DNA of 38,293 nt from Planctomycetia bacterium (GTDB lineage Bacteria > Planctomycetota > Phycisphaerae > Phycisphaerales > SM1A02), in the NCBI GenBank assembly GCA_005787685.1, contig SYAC01000010.1, positions 1 through 38,293 on the forward strand, written 5' to 3'. Shown piece by piece: positions 9,277 to 19,400 of this stretch (within the stretch, counting starts at the first letter, position 1; each line of letters opens with the position of its first letter). The position numbers and the translations under genes were made by a program. Under the pieces are notes generated by a model. That model was not told the origin of the DNA. It did not search any database and was given only the letters and a program-made list of their open reading frames with translations.

Positions 9277-9402
9277 TATTGTGACGCCCCGCACAAATCG
9301 AACAATTCACCGCGCCTTGTGCCTGATTTTTCCAAACCACCAGCGCTCGCTTGCTGGCAAAAGTCCACATTCCATTTATTCGTTTAATTTTGAATTGCGC
9401 TC

Positions 9403-9431
9403 GTGACTTTCACTCCAACTTTCGCTAGACT
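9403..9431 (+). promoter_or_regulatory. Probable dxs promoter
   Basis: GTGACT (9403-9408), a 17-nt spacer and TAGACT (9426-9431) give a reasonable sigma-70 type promoter. The predicted transcript would have a leader of about 25 nt before the ATG at 9464. The rest of the gap 9277-9463 shows no other feature. Confidence 0.5.
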
Positions 9432-9463
9432 TTATTAGGTCTTTCGCCTACTCCAACGACGAT

Positions 9464-11428
9464 ATGAAAATCCTTCCAACGATTCATTCACCTGCCGACC
9501 TCAAAGCTCTGGCGCCGTCCGCATTGCCCCAACTTGCCGCCGAAGTTCGCAAAGCCATCTGCGATCAGTGCATGACTTCTGGTGGCCACCTTGCGCCAAA
9601 TCTTGGAGTGGTGGAGCTCACCATCGCCATGCATTATGTGTTTGATTTCAGCCGCGATCGCATGCTGTGGGATGTTGGCCACCAGTGCTACACGCACAAA
9701 CTGCTCACGGGTCGACAAGCTCTGTTGGGTCGACTTCGTCAACGCGATGGCATGGCTGGATTTCCCGAGCCGCGCGAAAGCGCATACGACTTGTTCAGCG
9801 TTGGCCACGCCGGTACCGCCATTTCAACAGCGGTTGGAATGGCGCGCGGCGATTCACTCAACGGCGATGGTTTTGATGGAACAAATCCAAATGGTCGCCG
9901 TGTGGTGTCGCTGATTGGCGACGCCAGCATTGTCAACGGCCTGGCCATGGAGGGTCTCAACAGCGCAGGCACATTGCGCCGCCAGTTCCTTGTGGTCCTG
10001 AACGACAACGGTATGAGCATCGCCAAGCCGCAAGGCGCGCTGGCCAGCTATTTCGATCGCATGCGCATGAGCCACGGCTATGCGGAATTTAAAAAGCGCG
10101 CCAAGGACGTAGCCAAACTTATTCCTGGCGGGCGCGAAATGTCCGATCTGTACCACCGCATGGGCGACATGAGTAAGGCCGCTATCAGCCACGACGCGTG
10201 GTTTGAGCACTTTGGAATTGTCGCCGTGGGCCCAATCGATGGCCACGATTTCAATTCACTCATTGAATTCTTCACCGAGGCCAAGCACTTTGACCGCCCA
10301 ATGGTGTTGCATGTGAAAACCGTCAAAGGCAAGGGCTTTTCATTCTGCGAATCGGATCCATCCGCCACGCATTCGCCTGGACCATTCTCCGTGCCCGACA
10401 TGGAAAGCGAAGGCTGCCGCATTGAATTGAAGAAAAGTTCGCGCTCTTTCACAAGCGCCGTCGGTGAGGCGTTGACCGAAGTCATGAGGCGCGATCCCAA
10501 AGTGGTCGCGTGCACCGCGGCCATGCCCGACGGAACAGGTATTTCCAAAGTTGCCGCGGCGTTTCCAGAGCGCACATGGGACAGTGGCATTTGCGAAAGC
10601 CACGCCATGGACATGATGGCCGGTCTTGCCAAGACCGGTTGGAAACCATTCTTCGCCGTCTACAGCACATTCATGCAACGCGCATTCGACCAGGCTTTCC
10701 AAGAAGTGGCGCTGCAAGGGCTCGCGGTTCGCTTGCTGCTTGATCGCGCCGGCCTAGTTGGAAACGACGGCGCCGTGCATCACGGCTTCTGCGATATTTC
10801 CCTGCTCGCCTCCCTTCCAAACGCCGTGCTCATGGCCGCCATGGATGAGCCCAGCCTCAAGGCCGCGCTTGAATTCATGCGCAAACATGACACCAGCCTT
10901 AGCGCGCTGCGTTATCCACGCGAATCCGTGAGCGAGTTGTTCGCCAAGCAAGAGTGTCCGGAATTTGTGATGGGCAAGGCGCGCACGCTGATGGAGCATG
11001 ATGCTCCAGATGCCGCCGTCATGGCCTACGGCGTCATGGCTATCGAAGGCGCCAAGGCTTTGCAATCTCTCGATAGCGAATACCGAGTCAACTTGTATGA
11101 CGCGCGCTTCGCCAAGCCTGTGGACATTCAACTGCTTGAATCGCTGCTCAAAAATAATATTCCCGTGATCACCGTGGAGGACCATTCCGTACGCGGTGGA
11201 TTTGGTAGTTGCGTGCTTGAAGCCTGCAACCAACGCGGTTTAGACACCCGCCTCATTACACGCATGGGGCTACCCGATCATTGGATCTATCAAGGCGAGC
11301 GTCAGCAGCAACTTGCCGAAGCCGGCATTGATGCCACCAATATTGCCCGCGTAGTTCGCGCCGTGGTGGAAGCTGCTCCCAACAAGGCGGCGCCTTCGAA
11401 ATCCAAAAGCAAAATTCGCGTTTCATAA
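9464..11428 (+). CDS. dxs: 1-deoxy-D-xylulose-5-phosphate synthase
   Basis: First enzyme of the MEP pathway. It joins pyruvate and glyceraldehyde 3-phosphate into DXP using thiamine diphosphate. The 654-residue length fits the family (about 620). Visible motifs are H-L-A-P-N-L-G-V-V-E-L-T, D-V-G-H-Q-C-Y-T-H-K, the ThDP/Mg motif beginning G-D-A-S and ending E-G-L-N, then N-D-N-G-M-S-I. The catalytic Glu sits in G-I-C-E-S-H-A-M (usually A-E-Q-H), and R-A-G-L-V-G-N-D-G-A is also present. The usual G-D-G of the ThDP motif is G-D-A here, a mild deviation. The C-terminus is Lys/Ser-rich. A promoter with TAGACT lies just upstream; no Shine-Dalgarno sequence is obvious. Confidence 0.97.
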   Translation: MKILPTIHSPADLKALAPSALPQLAAEVRKAICDQCMTSGGHLAPNLGVVELTIAMHYVFDFSRDRMLWDVGHQCYTHKLLTGRQALLGRLRQRDGMAGFPEPRESAYDLFSVGHAGTAISTAVGMARGDSLNGDGFDGTNPNGRRVVSLIGDASIVNGLAMEGLNSAGTLRRQFLVVLNDNGMSIAKPQGALASYFDRMRMSHGYAEFKKRAKDVAKLIPGGREMSDLYHRMGDMSKAAISHDAWFEHFGIVAVGPIDGHDFNSLIEFFTEAKHFDRPMVLHVKTVKGKGFSFCESDPSATHSPGPFSVPDMESEGCRIELKKSSRSFTSAVGEALTEVMRRDPKVVACTAAMPDGTGISKVAAAFPERTWDSGICESHAMDMMAGLAKTGWKPFFAVYSTFMQRAFDQAFQEVALQGLAVRLLLDRAGLVGNDGAVHHGFCDISLLASLPNAVLMAAMDEPSLKAALEFMRKHDTSLSALRYPRESVSELFAKQECPEFVMGKARTLMEHDAPDAAVMAYGVMAIEGAKALQSLDSEYRVNLYDARFAKPVDIQLLESLLKNNIPVITVEDHSVRGGFGSCVLEACNQRGLDTRLITRMGLPDHWIYQGERQQQLAEAGIDATNIARVVRAVVEAAPNKAAPSKSKSKIRVS

Positions 11429-11517
11429 GTTCACGCGCTCCCGTCAACCATTCAGTTCCACTTTGCCCCGCCAATGCAAGGGCGTTTGGCAAATATTTCG
11501 CCTAGGATTGTGCCATC

Positions 11518-13002
11518 ATGTTTGAATCACTCTCCGAAAAATTAAGTGGCGCGCTTCGTCGGCTTTCGGGCCGCGGTAAAATCACCCAGGACAATGTGCG
11601 CGAAGCCATGGCCGATGTACGCACGGCGTTGCTTGAGGCCGATGTGCATGTTGAAGTGGTGCGCGACTTCTGCGACTCTGTTGTGCAGGAGGCCATTGGC
11701 ACCGATGTGACCAAGAGCCTGGATCCCGCGCAAGAAATTGTGGGTCTGGTCCACAAAAAACTTGTGGACTTGATGGGGCCAGTGGACCCCAACATTATGT
11801 CCGTCACGCCAGGTCCAACCGTGGTGCTGTTGTGCGGCTTGCAAGGCGCTGGAAAAACCACCACGGCCGGAAAATTGGCGGCGCGCTTAAGCGAGCAAGG
11901 TCGCAGTGTTTTGGTTGCGGCGTGTGATTTGCAACGACCAGCCGCGGTTGAACAATTGCGCATTGTCAGCGAGCAAGTTGCCGCCGAAGGCAAAGGCGGC
12001 GCGCGCGTGGCGTTCTTTGGCGAGCCCGACAAGTGCGCGGAATATGGCAAAGCCGTTGGCGTGGCGGTGGGTGTGGCGCAGCGCGCCTACCGCGCGGCGC
12101 GTGAAGGCCGCTATGACACGCTGATTGTCGACACCGCTGGCCGCCTGCATGTGGACGACACGCTCATGCGCGAATTGCAAGGAGTCCGCCGCGCCACCGA
12201 GGCCCATCAAACATTGTTGGTGGTCGATTCCATGGCTGGTCAAGACGCGCTCATCGCGGCAAAATCGTTCCATGAGCAATTGCATGTCGACGGCATCATT
12301 CTCAGCAAGTTCGACTCCGATAGCCGCGGCGGCGCAGCCCTCAGCGTGAAGTATGTCACCGGGGCACCCATTCTATTTGTGGGCGTGGGCGAGCGCTTTG
12401 ACGCGCTTGAGCCATTCCATCCAGAGCGCATTGCCGGCCGCATGTTGGGCATGGGCGATGTGGTCAGTCTGGTGGAGAAGGCGCACAAGGAAGTCGACCA
12501 GGACGAGGCCGAGCGCATGGCCCAGCGCATGGCCAAAGGTCAATTCACCATGGATGATTTTCTTTCGCAGCTGAAATCGCTGCGGCGCATGGGTCCTATG
12601 AAACAAATCTTGGGCATGCTTCCAGGCGTTGGCTCCATGATGAAAGATGTCAATGTGGACGACAAGCAACTTGACCGCATTGAAGGCATCGCGCGCAGCA
12701 TGACCCCCGCCGAACGCAAAGATGTGCGCTGCGTTGACCAGCAAAAAAGCCGCGCGCGCCGCATCGCCGCCGGCAGTGGCTCAACCACTGCCGAGGTCGG
12801 CAAACTGGTGAAGCAATTTGAAGTCATGCAAAAAATGACCACGCAACTTGCTGGCCTTGGCGCCATGGGAAAAATGAAAGCCATGAAGGACATGGCCTCT
12901 GGCGGTCCTGGCGGAATGCCCAACATGGGCGCGTTGATGGGACGCAAGTCCACCCACACCGAGAGCATTAAAAGTAAATTTAAGTCGCGCAAAAAGCGCT
13001 GA
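11518..13002 (+). CDS. ffh: Signal recognition particle GTPase Ffh (SRP54)
   Basis: The protein subunit of the SRP, which binds signal peptides of nascent membrane proteins and docks on FtsY. The 494-residue product has the N domain (1-90), then the G domain with the P-loop G-L-Q-G-A-G-K-T-T, D-T-A-G-R and the closing R-G-G-A-A-L-S motif. The Met-rich M domain runs from about residue 325, with G-M-L-P-G-V-G and R-R-I-A-A-G-S-G. The G4 motif reads S-K-F-D instead of the usual T-K-L-D. The C-terminal tail is rich in Gly, Met and Lys. TAGGAT lies 9 nt before the ATG and could be either a -10 box or a weak ribosome-binding site. No 4.5S RNA gene was recognised nearby. Confidence 0.96.
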   Translation: MFESLSEKLSGALRRLSGRGKITQDNVREAMADVRTALLEADVHVEVVRDFCDSVVQEAIGTDVTKSLDPAQEIVGLVHKKLVDLMGPVDPNIMSVTPGPTVVLLCGLQGAGKTTTAGKLAARLSEQGRSVLVAACDLQRPAAVEQLRIVSEQVAAEGKGGARVAFFGEPDKCAEYGKAVGVAVGVAQRAYRAAREGRYDTLIVDTAGRLHVDDTLMRELQGVRRATEAHQTLLVVDSMAGQDALIAAKSFHEQLHVDGIILSKFDSDSRGGAALSVKYVTGAPILFVGVGERFDALEPFHPERIAGRMLGMGDVVSLVEKAHKEVDQDEAERMAQRMAKGQFTMDDFLSQLKSLRRMGPMKQILGMLPGVGSMMKDVNVDDKQLDRIEGIARSMTPAERKDVRCVDQQKSRARRIAAGSGSTTAEVGKLVKQFEVMQKMTTQLAGLGAMGKMKAMKDMASGGPGGMPNMGALMGRKSTHTESIKSKFKSRKKR

Positions 13003-13014
13003 ACACATTCCCCG

Positions 13015-14439
13015 CTAATTCAGCGGCAGCAAATCGTCGACCTCGCCGCTGCCCCACGCTTTCACGCGCGGCATGATCACTTCACGCCCGTAAATCTTTA
13101 AACACGCCGCCACTGGAATGCTGAGCAACATGCCGTACACGCCCGCCAAGGCCGCGCCCGCCAAAATCGCCACAAAAATACTGACTGGTCCAAGATCCGT
13201 GGCGCGTCCGGCGATCACTGGAATAAGCACGTACCCCTCCAGTAATTGCACAATGCCGTACACCAGCGACGGCCCAAGCACAATCCACAACCAACTCATG
13301 CGCGCCTCCTCGGGCAACACAAGCTGCTCAACAATCAACAAGCCAATGGCAATGGGCAAACCTACCGCGCTGAGATATGGCACCACGCTGAACAGTCCAA
13401 CCACCAGACCAAGCGTGATTGCGTATGGAACACCGCACACTTTCCACCCAATCGCAAACATGATGGCCATGATCAAACTAATCACAATGCGTCCACGCAC
13501 AAATCCGCTCACAGCGCGATCCATTTCTACGATCAGTTTGACGGTTCCCTCGCGATGATTCTCTGGAATTAAACCACGCAATTGAGCGATGGCCGATGGA
13601 AAACTGACGGCGAAAAACCAAAAGTAAAATGGAATTAACGCCGTCAAGAAGCCAATCGTCAAAAATTCCAGCGCGGTTGAGAACACGCCTTGCACTCCAG
13701 AGCCAAAAATATTGGCCCATGAAAATCCACCACTCACCGGCGCGCCAAAGTAGCCGCGTTTGTTCAAGGCCTCCTGCACCGCGACATCAATGGTCGCCTG
13801 GTTGATCAGTGTGTTTGAAACATCAGCCGCGGAATTTTCTCCGGATATTTCCGTAGCGCTCTCATTGGCATTCTGCATTTTGGCAAGCGGGGCGTTCTTG
13901 GAAGCCTGCAAATTTTCGGTCTGAGCAGTGGCTCCACCGCTTGGCGGAGGGCTGATCTTGCTTGGATCCGCCGCATACGCGCTGGACACGATGCCGCTTC
14001 CTGAACCAATATTCTCGCTGAACCATGATCGAATCTTTTGCACTTGATCTTGATATGGCGCTGGCACAACCGCTTCCGCGCGATCAATCACCGAGTTGAA
14101 TTGCCCGCTGCGAAATGATTCCACAAATGAAACGCTTTGACCAATCACAATCGGCACCGCGATCACCAACACAACAAGCAATCCAAGTCCAGCGGTCGCC
14201 ATAATGGTTCCCACCGCCGCAGGACGCGACATGCGAAATCGCTGACATATGCTGGCCACCAACGGCTCCACCAAGTACGCCAAACCAAACGCGATCAACA
14301 GTGGCACTGTCACTGAGCGTAGGGCGTAGCCCGCATAGAAAATCAACACAAATGTTGCAATGACAAGCGCGTCGCGTACGCCTTGAATTTGCCACAAGTG
14401 CAATTTGGAAAGACGCGTTGTGTCTTGTTCTTCGGGCAT
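13015..14439 (-). CDS. AI-2E/PerM family membrane protein
   Basis: A polytopic inner-membrane protein of about 474 residues in the AI-2E transporter (PerM/YdiK/TqsA) family. Two N-terminal hydrophobic hairpins contain P-L-L-I-A-F-G-L-A-Y-L-V-E-P. The C-terminal helices contain V-P-Y-L-S-A-V-G-L-P-I-A and the typical region L-L-E-G-Y-V-L-I-P-V-I-A-G-R. Members export small molecules or act as Na+/H+ antiporters; the substrate here is unknown. The central soluble region is expanded by a low-complexity stretch rich in Ser, Ala, Asn and Pro (about residues 145-215), longer than in most members. I chose the ATG at 14439 because TAGCAT precedes it by 7 nt; an ATG at 14484 would add 15 residues. It ends 12 bp from the convergent ffh stop. 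Confidence 0.85.
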   Translation of the reverse strand: MPEEQDTTRLSKLHLWQIQGVRDALVIATFVLIFYAGYALRSVTVPLLIAFGLAYLVEPLVASICQRFRMSRPAAVGTIMATAGLGLLVVLVIAVPIVIGQSVSFVESFRSGQFNSVIDRAEAVVPAPYQDQVQKIRSWFSENIGSGSGIVSSAYAADPSKISPPPSGGATAQTENLQASKNAPLAKMQNANESATEISGENSAADVSNTLINQATIDVAVQEALNKRGYFGAPVSGGFSWANIFGSGVQGVFSTALEFLTIGFLTALIPFYFWFFAVSFPSAIAQLRGLIPENHREGTVKLIVEMDRAVSGFVRGRIVISLIMAIMFAIGWKVCGVPYAITLGLVVGLFSVVPYLSAVGLPIAIGLLIVEQLVLPEEARMSWLWIVLGPSLVYGIVQLLEGYVLIPVIAGRATDLGPVSIFVAILAGAALAGVYGMLLSIPVAACLKIYGREVIMPRVKAWGSGEVDDLLPLN

Positions 14440-14520
14440 GGCTGGAATGCTAAACGATTCCCACGGCTTCGGCGCTGGGCCCATGCTTGATCATCAAAGT
14501 TTCAAGCGCTCCTATTTGCT

Positions 14521-14937
14521 TCATCGCTGGTGCATGGCGTTGATCAGTCGGTCGCGGCTAAAGGCTTCCTGAAAATCAAATACCCCGCGAAAATCATCAA
14601 ATGAATCTTGTGGCGTCTTGCTGAGCATGCCCGCGTCGATCATGGCAAAAACAATGCGCCCAAAATCGTCCGTGCGATGCACATGCCAACTTTGCAACAC
14701 AACCGAGGCCAGCAGACCGTAGCGTTCAATGGCAAATTCACGCAGACCTATGCACAATTGTTGCCCCGAAATATGACGGTCTGCCTCTGATAAATCCAAC
14801 CCTTGCGCCCTTTCAACCGTGCGTGACAATCCTTCACTCACAAATCGATACGCGGTGGTCGGATAGGGACCCGCTTTTGCGGCGAGTTGCTTTAAGTCCA
14901 TATCCACATTGGATTTTTGAGTTTGCTCTGTCGTCAC
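14521..14937 (-). CDS. Planctomycete-Verrucomicrobia conserved hypothetical protein (Minf_1886-like)
   Basis: A small soluble protein of 138 residues. The signature H-I-S-G-Q-Q-L-C-I-G-L-R-E-F-A, then D-D-F-G-R-I-V-F and L-S-K-T-P-Q-D-S-F-D-D-F, matches my recollection of a family restricted to planctomycetes and Verrucomicrobia (TIGR04138, Minf_1886 family). No function is known to me. There is no signal peptide, membrane segment or evident catalytic motif, and the pattern suggests a compact alpha-helical protein. The start is GTG at 14937; an internal ATG at 14901 is the alternative. The AI-2E family gene follows on the same strand after a short gap, so the two may be co-transcribed. Confidence 0.8.
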   Translation of the reverse strand: MTTEQTQKSNVDMDLKQLAAKAGPYPTTAYRFVSEGLSRTVERAQGLDLSEADRHISGQQLCIGLREFAIERYGLLASVVLQSWHVHRTDDFGRIVFAMIDAGMLSKTPQDSFDDFRGVFDFQEAFSRDRLINAMHQR

Positions 14938-15281
14938 GGGTCTCTCGTTCTATCGGTTGAATGACTCTCAAAACTTGGATTCAAAGGGGCAATTCAAAAT
15001 TCAATTGCACTCCTACGCCAACACATGAACATAAGCGTATAACTCAAATTGCAAAGGTCAAGCAAAAGAACCAACCTGATGGGGGCAGAATCCACTTTGG
15101 CTGTTACAGGCGGCTCGCCATGTATGAAAACACCGCCCCCTTCGCGCGCGCCACTTTTTGCCTATGGCGCGGCGTGAAAGATGCTCCACTTGCCTCGTCG
15201 CGCTCGCCCCACTTGCGCTACACTCACCGCCTTAAGCGATCGCTAGAAATCGCATTCGACCCGTTTAGTGGAGAACCTTCG
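14938..15281. other. Divergent intergenic region without a gene
   Basis: This 344-bp gap separates the GTG-started hypothetical gene from the OmpA-like lipoprotein gene. The lipoprotein frame stays open back to an ATG at 14961, but that extension has no plausible signal sequence and would bury the lipobox. A -10-like TACACT lies at 15219-15224, in the context C-G-C-T-A-C-A-C-T that also precedes ispG; no clear -35 pairs with it. Nothing else is recognisable. Confidence 0.5.
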
Positions 15282-16136
15282 ATGGTATGGAAGCGAATCA
15301 CGTTTATTGCTCTTGTTCCCGTCTTGCTTTCGGCATGCGTGCCTCAACAGAAGTATGACGACCTCTTGACAGCCTACCGCGGTCAAGAACAAACATTGCT
15401 GGCCACGCAAAGCGATTTGCAAACAGCGCGCACAAATGAAGAGCGCCTTCGCGCGCAAATGGCCGCAGCCGCCGCGGACCTGGAGGCTTTAGCTGGTCTT
15501 CGCTCCGGTGCGAAGGGCGACATTGATAAGCTCCTTGCCGATTACGAACGCTTGCTCAAGCAAGTTGGCGAGATGGGCGTTGGTCCCCTTCCCGCGGAAC
15601 TCAACCGCGCGCTCGCCGATTTGGCCGCGCAATATCCAGATGTGTTGACCTTCGACGCGCGCACTGGCATGTTGCGCTTCTCAAGCGACTTCACATTTGA
15701 TTCTGGTTCCGTGGCCATCAAGCCGGCGGCAAAAACTTTGGTTGACAAACTCGCCGGCATTTTGAATCAACCCGTTGCGCAACAATTCGAAGTGAAAGTT
15801 GTTGGTCACACCGACAATGTTCCAATACGCCGCGTCGCGGCGCAGCATCCAACCAACATGTATCTCTCGGCGCATCGCGCCATCAGCGTGCGTGATGCGC
15901 TTGTGTCCGACGGCGTTGCCGCCAATCGAATGCAAGTCGCTGGCTACGGTGAATATCGACCTGTGGTTGCCAACGGCGCAAATGGCGCCGCCGCCAACCG
16001 CCGCGTGGAAATCTTCCTCAGTCCAATGACCATTCCAATCATTACTGGTGGCGATTCAAGCGATCTTCCAGCGGCGGCATCGAATAAAGCCGAGCCGGTT
16101 CGAGCCAAGAGCACCGACGACGATCCAACCAAGTAA
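15282..16136 (+). CDS. OmpA-like domain lipoprotein (Pal/MotB type)
   Basis: A 284-residue lipoprotein. The signal peptide ends in the lipobox L-L-S-A-C with Cys at about residue 19. A coiled-coil-like stretch (about 25-100) follows, then a C-terminal OmpA domain (about 120-250) that binds peptidoglycan. Visible OmpA motifs are F-D-S-G-S-V-A-I-K-P, V-V-G-H-T-D-N-V-P-I, S-A-H-R-A-I-S-V and N-R-R-V-E-I-F. It probably tethers the outer membrane to the cell wall. The ATG at 15282 has GGAG 8 nt upstream and gives a correct lipoprotein signal, so I prefer it to the upstream ATG at 14961. The C-terminal tail is polar and disordered. A strong hairpin lies 43 bp after the stop. Confidence 0.9.
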   Translation: MVWKRITFIALVPVLLSACVPQQKYDDLLTAYRGQEQTLLATQSDLQTARTNEERLRAQMAAAAADLEALAGLRSGAKGDIDKLLADYERLLKQVGEMGVGPLPAELNRALADLAAQYPDVLTFDARTGMLRFSSDFTFDSGSVAIKPAAKTLVDKLAGILNQPVAQQFEVKVVGHTDNVPIRRVAAQHPTNMYLSAHRAISVRDALVSDGVAANRMQVAGYGEYRPVVANGANGAAANRRVEIFLSPMTIPIITGGDSSDLPAAASNKAEPVRAKSTDDDPTK

Positions 16137-16178
16137 ACCATCTTTGGCGCCAAAAGCGCACAATTCACATTGACTTTC

Positions 16179-16211
16179 AAGCGGCGATCCAAATGATCTG
16201 GATCGCCGCTT
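16179..16211 (+). terminator. Hairpin terminator after the OmpA-like gene
   Basis: The arms AAGCGGCGATCC and GGATCGCCGCTT form a perfect 12-bp stem around a 9-nt loop. Only a weak T-rich tail follows (CTGTTAT), so it may be an imperfect intrinsic terminator or an mRNA 3'-stabilising hairpin. The remaining sequence up to 16403 shows no gene. Confidence 0.65.
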
Positions 16212-16403
16212 CTGTTATCGGTCCATGATAAAGATTTAAATCCGCTTGGTAATTCCCCACAATTTGTGAACATTTGGTTGGCATTCCATTTGTCAAGTAA
16301 AAGGATTTCATCATTTAGCAACTTTCTATTTGGTTTTCTCAGAATTCGCAGTATGTTCAAGTAAGTAGTACGCCGCCGGTTTCATCGCATGAGAAGGATT
16401 CTC

Positions 16404-19400
16404 ATGCGCCGTATGGTGTGGCTATTTTCACTAGGGCCCCAAACAATGCGAACCAACCTCATCGCTGGATTTATTTTTGCAACAACAAGCGTGGCATTTG
16501 CGCAATCCTTCAACGAATTCCGAATTCAGCAAACCGGAATCGACACTCAAATCTACGCCGAAATTAAAGGCATTGCTGGCACTGATATGTCCGCCTATTC
16601 ACTTCTTGTGATTGGCAACGATGATTTTGCCACGCCACCAGCGCAAAACGGATACATCGAAAGCGTGATTCAATTATCAGGAGTCATTCCCGCCAGCGGC
16701 TACTACGTCGTTGCGGAACCGTCCTACAGCCTTACGACACCAGACCTATTTTCATTTTTAGATTTCCAATCCGACAACAATAAGACCTACCTGCTGGTAA
16801 ATGGATTTACTGGCGTGGTTGGCGACATTGTTGACTCGGATTCCAATGGAACGATTGACACAACTTTCTGGACAAGTATTTCTTCCTCAGTTGCGTTTGT
16901 GGCCAGTGCCACACAAGACGGTCTGTTTAGCGACTATGTATACAGCACAACCAAAGTTGGACCTGACGGTGGTTACTTCCCAAGCAAGGCTCAGGTCTGT
17001 GAAGATTCGGGGGTTTGGAATCTTGGTTTCGCCGAAGTTTCCTTGACAAGCGACACCCCTGGTGCGGCCAATACCGGTTGCTCCTCTAGCAACGTTGTGG
17101 TTCAACTCAATGAAGTCCGAATCGATCAACAAGGCACCGACAACGATGAATTTGTGGAGCTTTCTGGCCAGCCTGGCGCGGATCTCAGCGCGCTGACCTA
17201 CATTGTTATTGGTGACGGAACGACCATTACAAAGTCCGGCGTGATTGAATGCATCATGCCGCTCACCGGTCAAATCATGCCTGCCGACGGTTTGTTCCTG
17301 ATCACGAATAAAGCCTCAGGTCAGGACGGAATTGCTTTTGGCGCAACAGGCGATCTGCAATCTACGGCAATGGTGTTTGAAAACAGTGACAACGTTACGC
17401 ACTTGATTGTCCGCACTTTCACTGGAACATTGGCACAAGACTTGGACACCAACGACGACGGCGTGCTTGATGCTACGCCATGGACTAGCGTTGTGGATGG
17501 CTTGGCTATCTGCAAGACAACCGCGGCCGCGCCAACTGGCACCGATGAGTGGTGGTACACACCTGTTGTGGAAGAAGGCTCTTTTGTTCCACGATCCAAA
17601 CCCGACGCCCTCTTTGTAGCCTCACACAATTACCGTTGCTCTCCACAAGGCTCTTGGAAAGTAGGCTTCTTTGATCCCGTTGCCGCTGGCTCAGCCAATT
17701 TGGATTCCCCAGGCGCTGTAAATCCTGAATGCTCCAATTGTGGTTCTGGCGCAGGCAGCTGCTTTACAACCCACGATGATCCTGGTTGCAACAACGCAAA
17801 TTGCTGCGCAACCGTCTGCTCAATAATTCCTGCGTGCTGCGTGACGGCTTGGGACAGCGCTTGTTCGGATTCAGCATTTCTTAACTGCTTGCAAGGCGGC
17901 AACCCACCAGCTATTCAACTGAGTGAAATCCGTACCTTTGATGAACCGACCCGCAACAACAACTTGCCGCTGAACCAGTATGTAGAAATTTCTGGTCCCG
18001 CCAACGCGTCGCTGAACGGGGTAACTTTGGTCATTATTGGAGCGGGTGGAACACCCTATGATTACCGTGGTTTTGTTGATTCATCTTTGAAATTGGATGG
18101 ATTGCAACTCGACTCAAGTGGCAGGTTCTTGATCACCGAAAATAATTTCAATATTCCAGGAGTCACCCCGAATTTAAATTCGGGTGGCGGTTTGGTCTTT
18201 GACAAGACTGGCACGATCACAGTGCTGTTGGCTTGGAACTTCTATGGTTCCACGACATCAGATCTTGATGTTCTCAATGACGGAGTTCTGGACTCAACTC
18301 CATGGATCTCACTGATTGACTCCATGAGTTTGACTGATGGCAACACTGATCCATTGACTTCAGGCGCGGCATACTCCACCACTGTAGTTGGTCCGCACAA
18401 CTACATTGGAATTGATCGCCTTCCAGAGCATGCCTACCGCTGCACAACCACCGAAACTTGGACCATGGGTCAAAGCGAGTACACGGTATACTACGACACG
18501 CCGCGCGCAGCCAACGCTTCGTGCTCACTCCCACAGATTTTCAACTGTGGCGATTCGGGCGCGGGCGACTGTCTCACTGCGCATGACAACGCTCACTGCA
18601 ACAACATGCCTTGCTGCGAAGCGGTGTGCAATGTTGTGCCAAGTTGCTGCAGCGTGATTTGGGACGAAACCTGCGTTGCGGCCACAGCAACCCTTGCCGA
18701 CTGCGGTGGAGGTTTGCCCGCATTTTATCTGAGTGAAGCTCGCTTTGATGAAGTCACCGCTGGCACAACTGACGCCAACGAATACATTGAAATCGCTGGT
18801 ACACCAGGTGAACCGTTGGATGGGCGCACCGTGCTCATTCTTGGTGAAGGTTCAACCACCGTTGGCGGTGTCACAACGAATCTGAAGTCAGGAGCCATTG
18901 AAACTGTAATTTCACTCGATGGGCAAGTCATGGGGGAAACGGGTTACTTTGTAATCACGCTCAAGACTGTCAATTCAACCACGGGCGAAATTATTCAAGA
19001 CGGAGTCGCTTTGGGTTACCCTGGCGATCTTCAAGTTGCGACCTTGAATATGGAGAATGATGACAACTTGACAGTGATGCTTGTCGAGGGCTTTACTGGC
19101 CTGCTGAACACCGACTTGGATACTGATGACAACGGAACATTGGATTCAACTCCATGGACCAGCCTTATAGATTCCATTTCGATTGTGAAGACGGTGCGTG
19201 CTGCTCCAATAAGCACAACTGAGGAATGGTGGTACGCGTCACGCATACCACCGCTCAAGGATGGAATTGCCATGCACATTTATCGTTGCTTCCCAGACAA
19301 TCTATGGTGGGCTGGTGTGCGGGATATCACGGATCCGAACACCATCACTGACCGTCTAGGTCAAAGCAACTTGAGTTGCCCTGGTAACGGTTCTGAGTGC

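Noticed and set aside
14961..15281. In-frame N-terminal extension of the OmpA-like lipoprotein from ATG 14961
   Set aside because: It would place 107 residues before the lipobox, while ATG 15282 has a good Shine-Dalgarno sequence and a proper lipoprotein signal.
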